Positions 10,001 to 21,613 of a DNA stretch of 64,000 bases are shown in pieces. How positions within the stretch are numbered: position 1 is the first letter of the stretch; each line of letters begins with the position of its first letter. The stretch is taken from contig NC_092040.1 in the NCBI RefSeq assembly GCF_003086295.3, forward strand, positions 57,949,559 through 58,013,558, written 5' to 3'. Origin of the DNA: Arachis hypogaea. Its lineage: Eukaryota; Streptophyta; Magnoliopsida; Fabales; Fabaceae. The notes beneath the pieces were generated by a model. It did not search any database. It had not been told where the DNA came from and worked only from the letters and a program-made list of their open reading frames with translations. The position numbers and the translations under genes were made by a program.

Positions 10001-12587
10001 GATCTCAGCTACATGTTCCTCCATTCTTTCTGGTTGTCTTTTTCTTGCTCATGCTGATCAATGTCTAGCATTTCTTCCACTAGGCTTCTATCATATCCAC
10101 TCTCAAATGATCTTCCTGCTCTGGGGGATGTTGCATTGATTTAAAAACATTGATAATCATTTGCTCATTGTGTACTCTGAAAATCATTTCTCCTTTTTCC
10201 ACATCTATGATAGCTCTTGCAGTTGCTAGAAATGGTCTGCCCAAGATGATTGAATTGTTGCCTTCCTCATCAGTATCTAGGATTACAAAATCTGCAGGGA
10301 AGATAAACTTTCCAACTTTTACTAGCAAATTCTCCACAATCCCATTTGGCACCTTGATTGATCTGTCTGCCATGACTAGTGACATCTTGGTGGGTTTGAG
10401 TTCTTCTATGGCAAGCTTTTTCATCATGGATAAAGGCATCAAGTTAATACTAGCTCCAAGATCACAAAGGGCTTTATCCAAGGATAGTTTGCCTATAGTG
10501 CATGACACTACAAAACTTCCTGGATCCTTGAGTTTTGGTGGGATTCCCTTTTGGAGCACGGCACTACATTCCTCATTAAGCATCACAGTTTCCTTCTCAT
10601 TCCAATCTCTTTTCTTGTTGATGAGCTCCTTTAGAAACTTAGCATACAGGGGCATTTGCTCCAAAGCCTCTGCCAAAGGTATGTTAATCTCCAACTTCTT
10701 GAAAGTTTCAAGAAACTTGTGGAAGTGCTGGTCCTTTGTTTCCTTGTGAAATCTTTGAGGATAGGGTAGTGGTGGTGTTGAGCTCTTCACTACTTGATGT
10801 TGTTTTGGAATTGGTTCCTTCATGATTTGCTTGCCTTTCTTTGAATTCTGTGGCTTGTTATCTTCCTCTGTGAGCTTTTCTGAAGCACTCTTGCTTATCT
10901 TGTCTTGGTTGATGGTTTCATCCTTCTTTGTTGGCTCAGTGTTATTCTCCATAAGTTTCTTTGTTGCTTCTTGGCTACCATCTGTCAACACCCTTCCACT
11001 TCTCAGTTGCACCACTTTGCATTCTTCCTTTGGGTTGGGAATGGTATCACTAGGTAGTGAACTTGATGGCTTCTCAACAGAGATCTTCTTAGAGATTTGT
11101 CCAATCTGTCTTTCTAGGTTCTTCATGGAGGCTTCTTGATTTTTGTTTGTTAATTCTTGGCTCTTCATTAGTTTCTCCATGAGTACTTCTAGATTGGTAA
11201 TTCTCTGTGAATCTTGTGTGATGGGTTGGTTTTGGGGTGTTGATGGATGAGGATAAGTGTTTTGGTTGGTAGGATAGTTATTGGTTGGATATTGGTTAGA
11301 ATTTGGGTAGTTGTTTTGTGGTTTTCTGTATGAGTTTTGGTTAGTGTTTGGCTGGGAGTTGTGGTTTGTGTTTTTCCAATTGTTTTGGCTTATGTTTCTT
11401 TGCCATGGTTGTTGGGTTTGGTTGTGGTTGTCTCCCCATCTAAGGTTGGGATGGTTCTTCCAAGATGGATTGTAGGTATCACCATAAACTTCATTTGTTC
11501 CAGGATTTTGGTTGTGCATGTATTGGACTTGCTCTTGTTGTTGCTCTTCTTGAGTTTCTTCACTTTGCACCCAAGTGGTTGGAGGTTGGCTTGTGGTGCT
11601 CACTGCTGCCACTTGCAAGCCATCAATTCTCTTAGCCATTTGTTCAAATTGTTGTTGAATCTGCTGTTGCATCATCTTGTTTTGAGCTAAGATTGAATCA
11701 ACTCCTTCTAACTCCATGACTCCTCTTCTCTGTGATGGTTGGCGTTGTCTTTGATGAGCAAAGAAATATTGGTTGTTGGCCACCATCTCAATAAGGTTTT
11801 GAGCTTCCTCCGTGGTCTTCATGAGTTGTAGAGAGCCTCCGGCAGAGTGATCAAGAGCTTCTTGAGCTTTAAGAGTGAGACCTTCATAGAAGTTTTGCAA
11901 CTTATCCCACTCAGTGAACATCTCTGGTGGACACTTCCTCAATAGAGCCTTATATCTCTCCCATGCTTCATATAAGTTCTCGGCCTCCAATTGAGTGAAT
12001 GTTTGAACCTCTGTCTTCAACCTTAGGACTCTTTGAGGGGGGTAGAATTTGGCAAGAAACTTGCTCACCAAGTCATCCCAAGTGTTGATGCTTTCTTTTG
12101 GGAAAGTCTCTAGCCATTGGGTTGCTTTGTCCCTGAGAGAGAATGGGAAGAGCAGCAGCTTGTAGCTATCAGGGGGCACACCATTTGTCTTCACTGTGTC
12201 ACAGATTCTCAAGAAAGTGGACAAATGTTGGTTTGGATCCTCCAAGGGTCCTCCTCCAAAAGAATAATTATTTTGCACTAGAGTGATGAGCTGTGGCTTG
12301 AGTTCAAAGTTGTTTGCATTGACATTGGGAGGAAGAATGCTACTCCCACAATGCCTAGCATTTGCAAATGTGTATGAGGCCAAAACTCTTCTCTGTTGGT
12401 TATTGTTGGCTCCTCCTCCTGGTTGACTGGTATCCCCTTCCATTTCTTGGAATTCTTCTTCAGATTCCTCTTCAGATTCTTCTTCTTCCCCAACAATGAA
12501 CTTCCCTCTTTCAGCTCTTCTTATTCTCCGAAGAGTCCTTGGATCAATTTCAGAGATAATAGGAGAGGATCTCCCTATACCTGACAT
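7060..12587 (-). pseudogene. gag-pol: Athila-type gag-pol polyprotein, internal region B
   Basis: Gag starts at the ATG at 12587. Gag and protease are continuous to about 10080. A short piece follows to 9668, then one frame from 9663 to the stop at 7060 carries RT, RNase H and integrase. Against copy C, four single-base deletions fall within 9660-10090 (near 9665, 9690, 10027 and 10085) and cause every frame break. Visible motifs are retropepsin DLGA, RT FMDDFS, RNase H (C-D-A-S and Y-T-D-H), the integrase HHCC finger, and an integrase D-D-35-E core. The usual RT motif RRMPFGL reads RRMLFGL here. There is no chromodomain. The stop present between gag and pol in copy C is absent here (CAA). 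Tightly clustered 1-bp deletions suggest consensus error as much as decay. Confidence 0.93.
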
Positions 12588-12775
12588 ACAAACACACAGC
12601 AATAAACACACTAACCCAGAAAGCCAATGAAACTTCAATCTATTGCTAGAATGAGGTTTCGGTTAGTTTAAGCAAAAATACAAACAATTAGTGTGTTAGT
12701 GAGGGTTAGAGTAACAGAAAAGAAAAAATGCTTAATCTAGATCTCCACTTCACTTAATCATTGTCATCTATTTCA

Positions 12776-12794
12776 ATCCCCGGCAACGGCGCCA
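12776..12794 (-). other. tRNA-Asp primer-binding site of internal region B
   Basis: This is a perfect 19-nt match to the tRNA-Asp 3' end (plus strand ATCCCCGGCAACGGCGCCA), 6 nt from LTR2. It makes LTR2 the 5' LTR of B. Confidence 0.93.
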
Positions 12795-12800
12795 AAAACT

Positions 12801-14897
12801 TGATGTGTGGAAAGCGATCCAACACAAAACTCACCGGCAAGTGTACCGGGTCACATCAAGTAATAATAACTCACATGAGTGAGGTCGATCCCACAGGGAT
12901 TGAAGGATTGAGCAATTTTAGTTCAGTGGGTGATTTAGTCAAGCGAATCAAGCTTTGGTTGAGTGATTTGTGTTTAACAGAAAGTAAATGACAGTAAATG
13001 TAAAGGGGAGAGGGAAAATTGCAGTAAAATGAAGAACAGAAGAGTAAAAGTGCAGAAACTTAAAGAGCAAGAAAGTAAATGACTGAAACTTAAAGTGCAA
13101 GAAACTTAAATTGCAGTAACTTAAATGGCAAGAAAGATAAATTGCTAGAAGATAAAAGGGAATTAAGGAGTGGGATTGCAAGATCTTAACAAGAGAAAAG
13201 TAAATTGCAGTAATGAAGATAGCAGAAATTGAATTGGATGCAAACAGAAATTTAAACAGCAAGGAAATTAAAGTGCAGTAAAGGTTCACAGAAGAACCAA
13301 AAGTGATCTCAGGATCCCCAGGGCTTAGGTAGCAGAGCCTAAAACCCAATTTCCTTCCCAGATCTAGATTCACTAAGCAATTGACAGAAAATTAAAGAAG
13401 AAGCAATTGAATAACAGAATTTGGATTGAATTATGCAGAAAATTAAAGGCAAAGAGCTTGAATGGGAATTGGGACAGAATTTCCCCAATTTCACACACCC
13501 AATACTCAGAAAACAGAAGAGTAGAATTGCCCAAGAGAAGTGAGGAAGGAGACTCTCCTTTGATCCTCTTAGTTCTCGGTCCAGTCTCTCAAGGAAGCTC
13601 GAAAAGCAAGATGAAAGTAAAATTGCAAAGCCAAGGTAAAAGTGAAAATTCAAAAATGAGCATAAAGGTAGCAAAAGGTAAAAATCCAAAAGTCCTAATT
13701 ACATCAAACTAAGTCCTATTTATACACTTTCTATTCTTGGATTTTGGGATTTGGATGGGCTTTTGGATTGGTGAAGAAATGAATTCAAATTAATTTTTAA
13801 TTTGAATTTTTGGCCCAAAATCCACTTCCAGGAGGCTGCCCTGCCCTTGTGGAGGGCAGGGCAGAAAATTGATGCATGGTGGTGTGATTTGGTGGGCCTT
13901 GGTGCGTGTGGTGCGAAGGTTGGTGCGCCAGAGGCTGCCCTGCCCGTGCCAAGGGCAGGGCGGGAATGGATTGATGCGCCAGGGAGCGTTGAGCGCTCGG
14001 ATGGTGCTGCCAGGGGCGTTTGGCGTGCCAGGATGCGTGGGAGGCTGCCCTGCCCGCGCCAAGGGCAGGGCAGGATCGGTTTGGTGCGGCCAGAGAGGAA
14101 CGCGCGCGCCAGGATCGTGCCAAGGAAGGAGTTGGTGCGCCAGAAGTAATTTTGGTGCGCCAGGGAGCAAAGTTGGTGCGCCATTCAATTTCTGCCCTGC
14201 CCGCGCCAAGGGCAGGGCAATGACCCTTCCTTCATGTCGTGGGTTCGATCCTGGGAGCTTGCAAACACGCCACTTTTTCTCTTGATTTCTTGGCACGCTA
14301 GTGTGTGTTAGAGCTTGGCTTCTTCATGGTCCCTTGTTCGAAACTTGTGGCTTGCATGGGTTCATTTTCCTTGGATTTCTTTCCTCATGGAGCACGATCC
14401 TGCCTCCACAAGGGCAGGGCAATGTTTTCTTTCTTGGCTCCAAGGCACCATTTTGTGCTCTGCCTTTGAAGTGGGCAGGGCAGGGTTGCCTTGCTTGCTT
14501 GGTCACTTGATGCTGCCCTCCTAGAGAGCAGTCTGCCTTGTGGAGGGCAAGGTTGCTTCCCCATTGCAATGCGGCATGCTTCCCCTTTCCTTTGCCACGC
14601 TTTTCTTTTCTTGCGTCACACTTCTTAGGCCACGCTTTTCATTTTCTTTTCTTTTCTTCACCTAAAATAAACCAAACAACCACTCAAAGTATCACTAAAT
14701 TCAAGAGGCTTATAAATCAATTAAAATGCAATTAAAATTAGCTTAAACCTCATGATTTAACATTAATTTCATGGTGGTTGCTTGATTTAGAGAAGTTGTG
14801 CATTTTCACTCCAAATCACTTACTTAGGATGCAAGAAAGTGCATAAATGCTAACAAACAAGTGAAATTAGCTTAAAAATGGTATATGATATGTATCA
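12801..14897 (-). repeat. LTR2, 5' LTR of element B
   Basis: A near-identical copy of LTR1. It starts TGATGTGTGG on the plus strand and ends in a damaged GATATGTATCA where the others read GATGACTTGTCATCA. It carries the same TATA box (13715-13727) and GC-rich inverted repeats. It shares variants with LTR4 rather than LTR1 and LTR3, for example GGCATGC near 14575 and GAGGGCAGGG near 13853. It also has private changes such as GTGTGGAAAGCG at its start. Small deletions become frequent toward its right end, facing the assembly gap. Confidence 0.9.
13715..13727 (-). promoter_or_regulatory. TATA box of LTR2
   Basis: The minus strand reads GTGTATAAATAGG, at the same place as in LTR1. Confidence 0.7.
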
Positions 14898-17033
14898 TAA
14901 TATAAAAATAAGATAATGACTAAAAATATTTTAATGACAGAGTAACATTATCTTGAGGCAATTGACAAATGCTAATGACTGATTAGTCAGTAAGTCCAGC
15001 TAAAGACAATAAAGAAGCGCTTGCTGGGAGGCAACCCAGCCATTAACAAAGTTTATTTTTCAATTATTGATTTTTATAGATTCATATTAATTTTCTTCAA
15101 GGTAAAATGGCAATTGCATGAGTTCACAGAGTTACAGAAGGACTCGCAAGATAAACAGCAAAAAGGATGCTCACTGGTGCGAAAAGCGAGTAAAGCTGTT
15201 TTGGGCGTTGAACGCCCAAAAGAAGCATCCACTGGGCGTTCAACGCCAGTATGGATAGCCATCTAGGCGTTAAATGCCAGAAAGGAGCATCTTCTGGGCG
15301 TTGAACGCCAGAAGAAGCACCTTCTGGGCATTTAACGCCAGATTGACAGCGTCCTGGGCGTTTAGAAAAATGGCCAGTGACAAAGGATTCCTGGCATTCA
15401 ACGCCAGAAAGAAGCAACAGCTGGGCGTTGACGCCAGGAGAAGCTGCACATGGGCGTTAAACGCCCAAACGCTGCATGTTTGGGCGTTTTGTGGGGAGGA
15501 GGTAATTTCATTTTCATTCAATTTTTTTCCAATTTTTCTGTTTCAATTCATGATTTCTTGCATAAACATGTTACAAAATCTCATCTTTCAACTTCAATTT
15601 CAAAAAAAAAATTTAATCCTGACATATTTCTTGATTTTTCTTTAATTTCTTTTCAAATCTTTTTCAAACTCTTATCTTTTTGAATTCTTTTCAATCTTTT
15701 TATTTCTTTCATATCTTTTTCAACTCATATATCTTTGAATTTCGAAATTGCCTCTTTCTATTCTCTCCTTTCTTTCTTTTGCTTGAGGAAAGCAAACCTC
15801 TAAGTTGGTGTGATTTGCCATGATCACTGAGCTAAACCATCAAGATCATTGCACCTAAGGGAAAGGAAAGCAAGGATGTGACTTGAAGGAACTGAAGCGT
15901 AGAAATTATCTTTTGAAGGACCAAGCACCCCACAGACTAGAGGAACATCCATTCCAAAATAAAGGTTGTTGAGTCCTAATCTTTGCCTTAACCCTGTGAT
16001 AACTGTTCTTATTAGGAATTTACCTTAGAAGTTATATATTAGTAGTAGTAATTAGTATCTCTATTTTGATTTATTTCCAATTAAGCTATAAATTATTTTT
16101 CTCATCATCATCAAACATGATAAAATAGTAGATTTTTAGAATAAAGAGGCAATTTAATTTTGAGTTCTTAATAAGCAAATTCTAATTATTTATATGTGGT
16201 GGCAATACTTTTTGACTTCTGAATGAATGCTTGAATAGTGCATATTTTTGATATTGAATTTCATGAATGTTAAAATTGTTAGCTTCTGAAAGAATGATGA
16301 ACAAGAGAAATATTATTGCTGATCTGAAAAATCATGAAATTGATTCTTGAAGCAAGAAAAAGCAGTGAAAAAATTGGCAAAAAAAACATATAGAAAAAAA
16401 AGCAAGCAGAAAAAGCAATAGCCCTTAAAACAAAAGGCAAGGGTAAAAAGGATCCAGGCTTTGAGCATCAATGGATAGGAGGGCCCAAGGAATAAAATCC
16501 AGGCCTAAGCAGCTAAATCAAGCTGTCCCTAACCATGTGCTTGTGGCGTGCAGGTCCAAGTGAAAAGCCTTGAGACTGAGTGGTTAAAGTCGCGATCCAA
16601 AGCAAAAGAGTGTGCTTAAGAACTCTGGACACCTCTAATTGGGGACTTGAGTAAAGCTAGTCACAATCTGAAAAGGTTCACCCAATTATGTGTCTATGAC
16701 ATTTATGTATCCGGTGGTAATACTGGAAAACAAGTGCTTAGGCCACGGCCAAGACTCATAAAGTAACTGTGTTCAAGAATCAACATACTAAACTAGGAGA
16801 ATCAATAATACTATCTGAATTCTAAGTTCCTATGGATGCCAATCATTCTGGATTTCAAAGGATAAAGTGAGATGCCAAAACTGTTCAGAAGCAAAAAGCT
16901 ACTAGCCCCGCTCATCTAATTAGAATCTGGGCTTCACTTAAAACTCTGAGATATTATTGTTTCTTAATTTCTTTTTATTCTATTTTATTTATCTAGTTGC
17001 TTAGGGACAAGCAACAGTTTAAGTTTGGTGTTG
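14898..17033 (+). repeat. Family E internal 3' region, indel-rich copy
   Basis: This is the plus-strand 3' end of a second Athila-like family. It matches 31153-33377 throughout but with many single-base losses. It holds remains of the pol C-terminus, the post-stop hairpin block at 15017-15040, the GGCGTTNAACGCC palindrome array at about 15200-15490, an AT-rich 3' untranslated region, and the LTR-proximal stem-loop near 16998-17016. The minus-strand element B/LTR2 interrupts it on the left. The density of small deletions rises toward the N gap, which looks like low-coverage long-read consensus. Confidence 0.85.
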
Positions 17034-17271
17034 TGAATGAGCGGATATTTTATGCGCTTTTTTGGGGAAGTAATTTCATGTAGATAGTCTATACTTTTCG
17101 GCGAAGATAGATGATGTTAAACTGTCGTTCAACGCCAGTTGCATGTTGCAGTCTGGCGTCTAGTGGCCAGAAACAGGTTACAAGTTGGAGTTCAACGCCC
17201 AAAACACGTTACAACCTGGTGTTCAACTCCAGAAACAGCCCAAGCACGTGAAAGGCTTAAGTCTCAGCCCC
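17034..17271 (+). repeat. Family E LTR, 5' fragment cut by the gap
   Basis: Starts TGAATGAGCGG (TGATGAGCGG with one extra A) directly after TTTAAGTTTGGTGTTG and runs into the N gap. It has the same internal deletion as the LTR at 33378, with CATGTAGAT joined to AGTCTATAC. The first units of the 31-bp U3 array are present. Confidence 0.85.
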
Positions 17272-18271
17272 NNNNNNNNNNNNNNNNNNNNNNNNNNNNN
17301 NNNNNNNNNNNNNNNNNNNNNNNNNNNNNNNNNNNNNNNNNNNNNNNNNNNNNNNNNNNNNNNNNNNNNNNNNNNNNNNNNNNNNNNNNNNNNNNNNNNN
17401 NNNNNNNNNNNNNNNNNNNNNNNNNNNNNNNNNNNNNNNNNNNNNNNNNNNNNNNNNNNNNNNNNNNNNNNNNNNNNNNNNNNNNNNNNNNNNNNNNNNN
17501 NNNNNNNNNNNNNNNNNNNNNNNNNNNNNNNNNNNNNNNNNNNNNNNNNNNNNNNNNNNNNNNNNNNNNNNNNNNNNNNNNNNNNNNNNNNNNNNNNNNN
17601 NNNNNNNNNNNNNNNNNNNNNNNNNNNNNNNNNNNNNNNNNNNNNNNNNNNNNNNNNNNNNNNNNNNNNNNNNNNNNNNNNNNNNNNNNNNNNNNNNNNN
17701 NNNNNNNNNNNNNNNNNNNNNNNNNNNNNNNNNNNNNNNNNNNNNNNNNNNNNNNNNNNNNNNNNNNNNNNNNNNNNNNNNNNNNNNNNNNNNNNNNNNN
17801 NNNNNNNNNNNNNNNNNNNNNNNNNNNNNNNNNNNNNNNNNNNNNNNNNNNNNNNNNNNNNNNNNNNNNNNNNNNNNNNNNNNNNNNNNNNNNNNNNNNN
17901 NNNNNNNNNNNNNNNNNNNNNNNNNNNNNNNNNNNNNNNNNNNNNNNNNNNNNNNNNNNNNNNNNNNNNNNNNNNNNNNNNNNNNNNNNNNNNNNNNNNN
18001 NNNNNNNNNNNNNNNNNNNNNNNNNNNNNNNNNNNNNNNNNNNNNNNNNNNNNNNNNNNNNNNNNNNNNNNNNNNNNNNNNNNNNNNNNNNNNNNNNNNN
18101 NNNNNNNNNNNNNNNNNNNNNNNNNNNNNNNNNNNNNNNNNNNNNNNNNNNNNNNNNNNNNNNNNNNNNNNNNNNNNNNNNNNNNNNNNNNNNNNNNNNN
18201 NNNNNNNNNNNNNNNNNNNNNNNNNNNNNNNNNNNNNNNNNNNNNNNNNNNNNNNNNNNNNNNNNNNNNNN
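17272..18271. other. Assembly gap, exactly 1000 N
   Basis: A run of exactly 1000 undetermined bases is a conventional placeholder for a gap of unknown size. The sequence left of the gap corresponds to 31153-33608, and the sequence right of it corresponds to the region from about 2090 onward. The two contig ends therefore cover the same kind of locus. Confidence 0.97.
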
Positions 18272-19291
18272 GACTATTGGACTTGCTCTTGTTGTTGCTC
18301 TCTGGTTTCTTCACTTGCACCCAATGGTGGAGTTGCTTTGTGCTCATGCTGCCCACTGCAGCCATAATTCTCTTAGCCATTTGTTCAAATTGTTGTTGAA
18401 TCTGCTGTTGCATATCTTGTTTTGAGCTAAGATTGAATCAACTCCTTCTAACTCCATGATCCTCTCTCTGTGATGGTTGGCGTGTCTTTGATGAGCAAAG
18501 AAATATTGGTTGTTGGCCACATTCAATAAGGTTTGGCTTCCTCCGTGGTCTTCATGAGTTGTAGAGAGCCTCCGGCAGAGTGATCAAGAGCTTGAGCTTT
18601 AAGAGTGAGACTTCATAGAAGTTTTGCAACTTATCCCACTCAGTGAACACTCTGGTGGGCACTTCCTCATAGAGCCTTATATCTCCCATGCTTCATATAA
18701 GTTCTCGGCTCCAATTGAGTGAATGTTTGAACCTCTGTCTTCAACCTTAGGACTCTTTGAGGGGGGTAGAATTGCAGAACTTGCTCACCAAGTCATCCCA
18801 AGTGTTGATGCTTCTTTTGGAAAAGTCTCTAGCCATTGGTTGCTTTGTCCTGAGAGGAATGGGAAGAGCAGCAGCTTGTAGCTATCAGGGGCACACCATT
18901 TGTCTTCACTGTGTCACAGATTCTCAAGAAAGTGGACAAATGTGGTTTGGATCCTCCAAAGGTCCTCCTCCAAAGAACAATTGTTTTGCACTAGAGTGAT
19001 GAGCTGTGGCTTGAGTTAAAGTTGTTTGCATGACATTGGAGGAAGAATGCTACTCCCACAATGCCTAGCATTTGCAATGTGTATGAGCCAAACTCTTCTC
19101 TGTTGGTTATTGTTGCTCCTCCTCCTGGTTGACTGGTATCCCTTCCATTTCTTGGAATTCTTCTTCAGATTCCTCTTCAGATTCTTCTTCTTCCCCAACA
19201 ATGAACTTCCCTCTTTCAGCTCTTCTTATTCTCCGAAGAGTCCTTGGATCATTTCAGAGATAATAGGAGAGGATCTCCCTATACCTGACAT
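18272..19291 (-). pseudogene. gag: Athila-type gag fragment, internal region D
   Basis: The N-terminal third of Gag, matching A, B and C. It starts at the ATG at 19291 and runs into the gap. More than a dozen single-base deletions relative to copy C break it into very short frames. The protein family is still clear from the gag-domain sequence and the Gln-rich stretch. Damage is concentrated in the first 1.2 kb after the gap and almost disappears past 19560, which points to poor consensus at a contig end. Confidence 0.88.
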
Positions 19292-19481
19292 ACAAACACA
19301 CAGCAATAAACACACTAACCCAGAAAGCCAATGAAACTTCAATCTATTGCTAGAATGAGGTTTCGGTTAGTTTAAGCAAAAATACGAACAATTAGTGTGT
19401 TAGTGAGGGTTAGAGTAACAGTAAAAGAAAAAGTGCTTAATCTAGACCTCTACTTCACTTAATCATTGTCAATCTATTTCA

Positions 19482-19499
19482 ATCCCCGCAACGGCGCCA
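19482..19499 (-). other. tRNA-Asp primer-binding site of D, one base missing
   Basis: Same site as in A, B and C but reading CCCCGCAACGGCGCCA, with one G of GGCAACGG lost. It marks LTR3 as the 5' LTR of D. The loss may be a consensus error. Confidence 0.85.
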
Positions 19500-19505
19500 A
19501 AAACT

Positions 19506-21613
19506 TGATGTATGGAAAGTATCCAACAAAAACTCACCGGCAAGTGTACCGGGTCGCATCAAGTAATATAACTCACATGAGTGAGGTCGATCCCACAGGG
19601 ATTGAAGGATTGAGCAATTTTAGTTCAGTGGGTGATTTAGTCAAGCGAATCAAGCTTTGGTTGAGTGATTTGTGTTTAACAGAAAGTAAATGACAGTAAA
19701 TGTAAAGGGGATAGGGAAAATTGCAGTAAAATAAAGAACAGAAGAGTAAAAGTGCAGAAACTTAAAGAGCAAGAAAGTAAATGACTGAAACTTAAAGTGC
19801 AAGAAACTTAAATTGCAGTAACTTAAATGGCAAGAAAGATAAATTGCTAGAAGATAAAAGGGAATTAAGGAGTGGGATTGCAAGATCTTAACAAAAGAAA
19901 AGTAAATTGCAGTAATGAAGATAGCAGAAATTGAATTGGATGCAAACAGAAATTTAAACAGCAAGGAAATTAAAGTGCAGTAAAGGTTCACAGAAGAACC
20001 AAAAGTGATCTCAGGATCCCCAGGGCTTAGGTAGCAGAGCCTAAAACCCAATTTCCTTCCCAGATCTAGATTCACTAAGCAATTGACAGAAAATTAAAGA
20101 AGAAGCAATTGAATAACAGAATTTGGATTGAATTATGCAGAAAATTAAAGGCAAAGAGCTTGAATGGGAATTGGGACAGAATTTCCCCAATTTCACACAC
20201 CCAATACTCAGAAAACAGAAGAGTAGAATTGCCCAAGAGAAGTGAGGAAGGAGACTCTCCTTTGATCCTCTTAGTTCTCGGTCAAGTCTCTCAAGGAAGC
20301 TCGAAAGCAAGATGAAAGTAAAATTGCAAAGCCAAGGTAAAAGTGAAAATTCCAAAAATGAGCATAAAGGTAGCAAAAGGTAAAAATTCAAAAGTCCTAA
20401 TTACATCAAACTAAGTCCTATTTATACACTTTCTATTCTTGGATTTTGGGATTTGGATGGGCTTTTGGATTGGTGAAGAAATGAATTCAAATTAATTTTT
20501 AATTTGAATTTTGGCCCAAAATCCACTTCCAGGAGGCTGCCCTGCCCTTGTGGAGGGTAGGGCAGAAAATTGATGCATGGTGGTGTGATTTGGTGCGGCC
20601 TTGGTGCATGTGGTGCGAAGGTTGGTGCGCCAGAGGCTGCCCTGCCCGTGCCAAGGGCAGGGCGGGAATGGATTGATGCGCCAGGGAGCGTTGAGCGCTC
20701 GGATGGTGCTGCCAGGGGGCGTTTGGCGTGCCAGGATGCGTGGGAGGCTGCCCTGCCCGCGCCAAGGGCAGGGCAGGATCGGTTTGGTGCGGCCAGAGAG
20801 GAACGCGCGCGCCAGGATCGTGCCAAGGAAGGAGTTGGTGCGCCAGGAAGTAATTTTGGTGCGCCAGGGAGCAAAGTTGGTGCGCCATTCAAATTTCTGC
20901 CCTGCCCGCGCCAAGGGCAGGGCAATGACCCTTCCTTCATGTCGTGGGTTCGATCCTGGGAGCTTGCAAACACGCCACTTTTTCTCTTGATTTCTTGGCA
21001 CGCTAGTGTGTGTTAGAGCTTGGCTTCTTCATGGTCCCTTGTTCGAAACTTGTGGCTTGCATGGGTGTCATTTTCCTTGGATTTCTTTCCTCATGGAGCA
21101 CGATCCTGCCCTCCACAAGGGCAGGGCAATGTTTTCTTCTCTTGGCTCCAAGGCACCATTTTGTGCTCTGCCTTTGAAGTGGGCAGGGCAGGGTTGCCTT
21201 GCTTGCTTGGTCACTTGATGCTGCCCTCCTAGAGAGCAGTCTGCCCTTGTGGAGGGCAAGGTTGCTTCCCCATTGCAATGCGGCACGCTTCCCCTTTCCT
21301 TTGCCACGCTTTTCTTTTCTTGCGTCACACTTCTTAGGCCACGCTTTTCATTTTCTTTTCTTTTCTTCACCTAAAATAAACCAAACAACCACTCAAAGTA
21401 TCACTAAATTCAAGAGGCTTATAAATCAATTAAAATGCAATTAAAATTAGCTTAAACCTCATGATTTAACATTAATTTCATGGTGGTTGCTTGATTTAGA
21501 GAAGTTGTGCATTTTCACTCCAAATCACTTACTTAGGATGCAAGAAAGTGCACAAATGCTAACAAAACAAGTGAAATTAGCTTAAAAAATGGGTATATGA
21601 TGACTTGTCATCA
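19506..21613 (-). repeat. LTR3, shared by internal regions D and C
   Basis: A 2108-bp LTR with TGATG...CATCA ends, the TATA box at 20417-20429 and the GC-rich inverted-repeat cluster at about 20537-21260. It is the 5' LTR of gag D and the 3' LTR of element C, exactly as LTR1 relates to A and B. It shares the GGGTAGGG and GGCACGC variants with LTR1. Confidence 0.93.
20417..20429 (-). promoter_or_regulatory. TATA box of LTR3
   Basis: The minus strand reads GTGTATAAATAGG. Confidence 0.7.

Noticed and set aside
10150..10749. Plus-strand open frames over gag-pol (also 9732-10139, 26293-26892, 960-1322)
   Set aside because: They are antisense reflections of the minus-strand polyprotein, with no independent family signature.
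17139..18425. Long open frames across the gap on both strands
   Set aside because: They consist almost entirely of undetermined bases.
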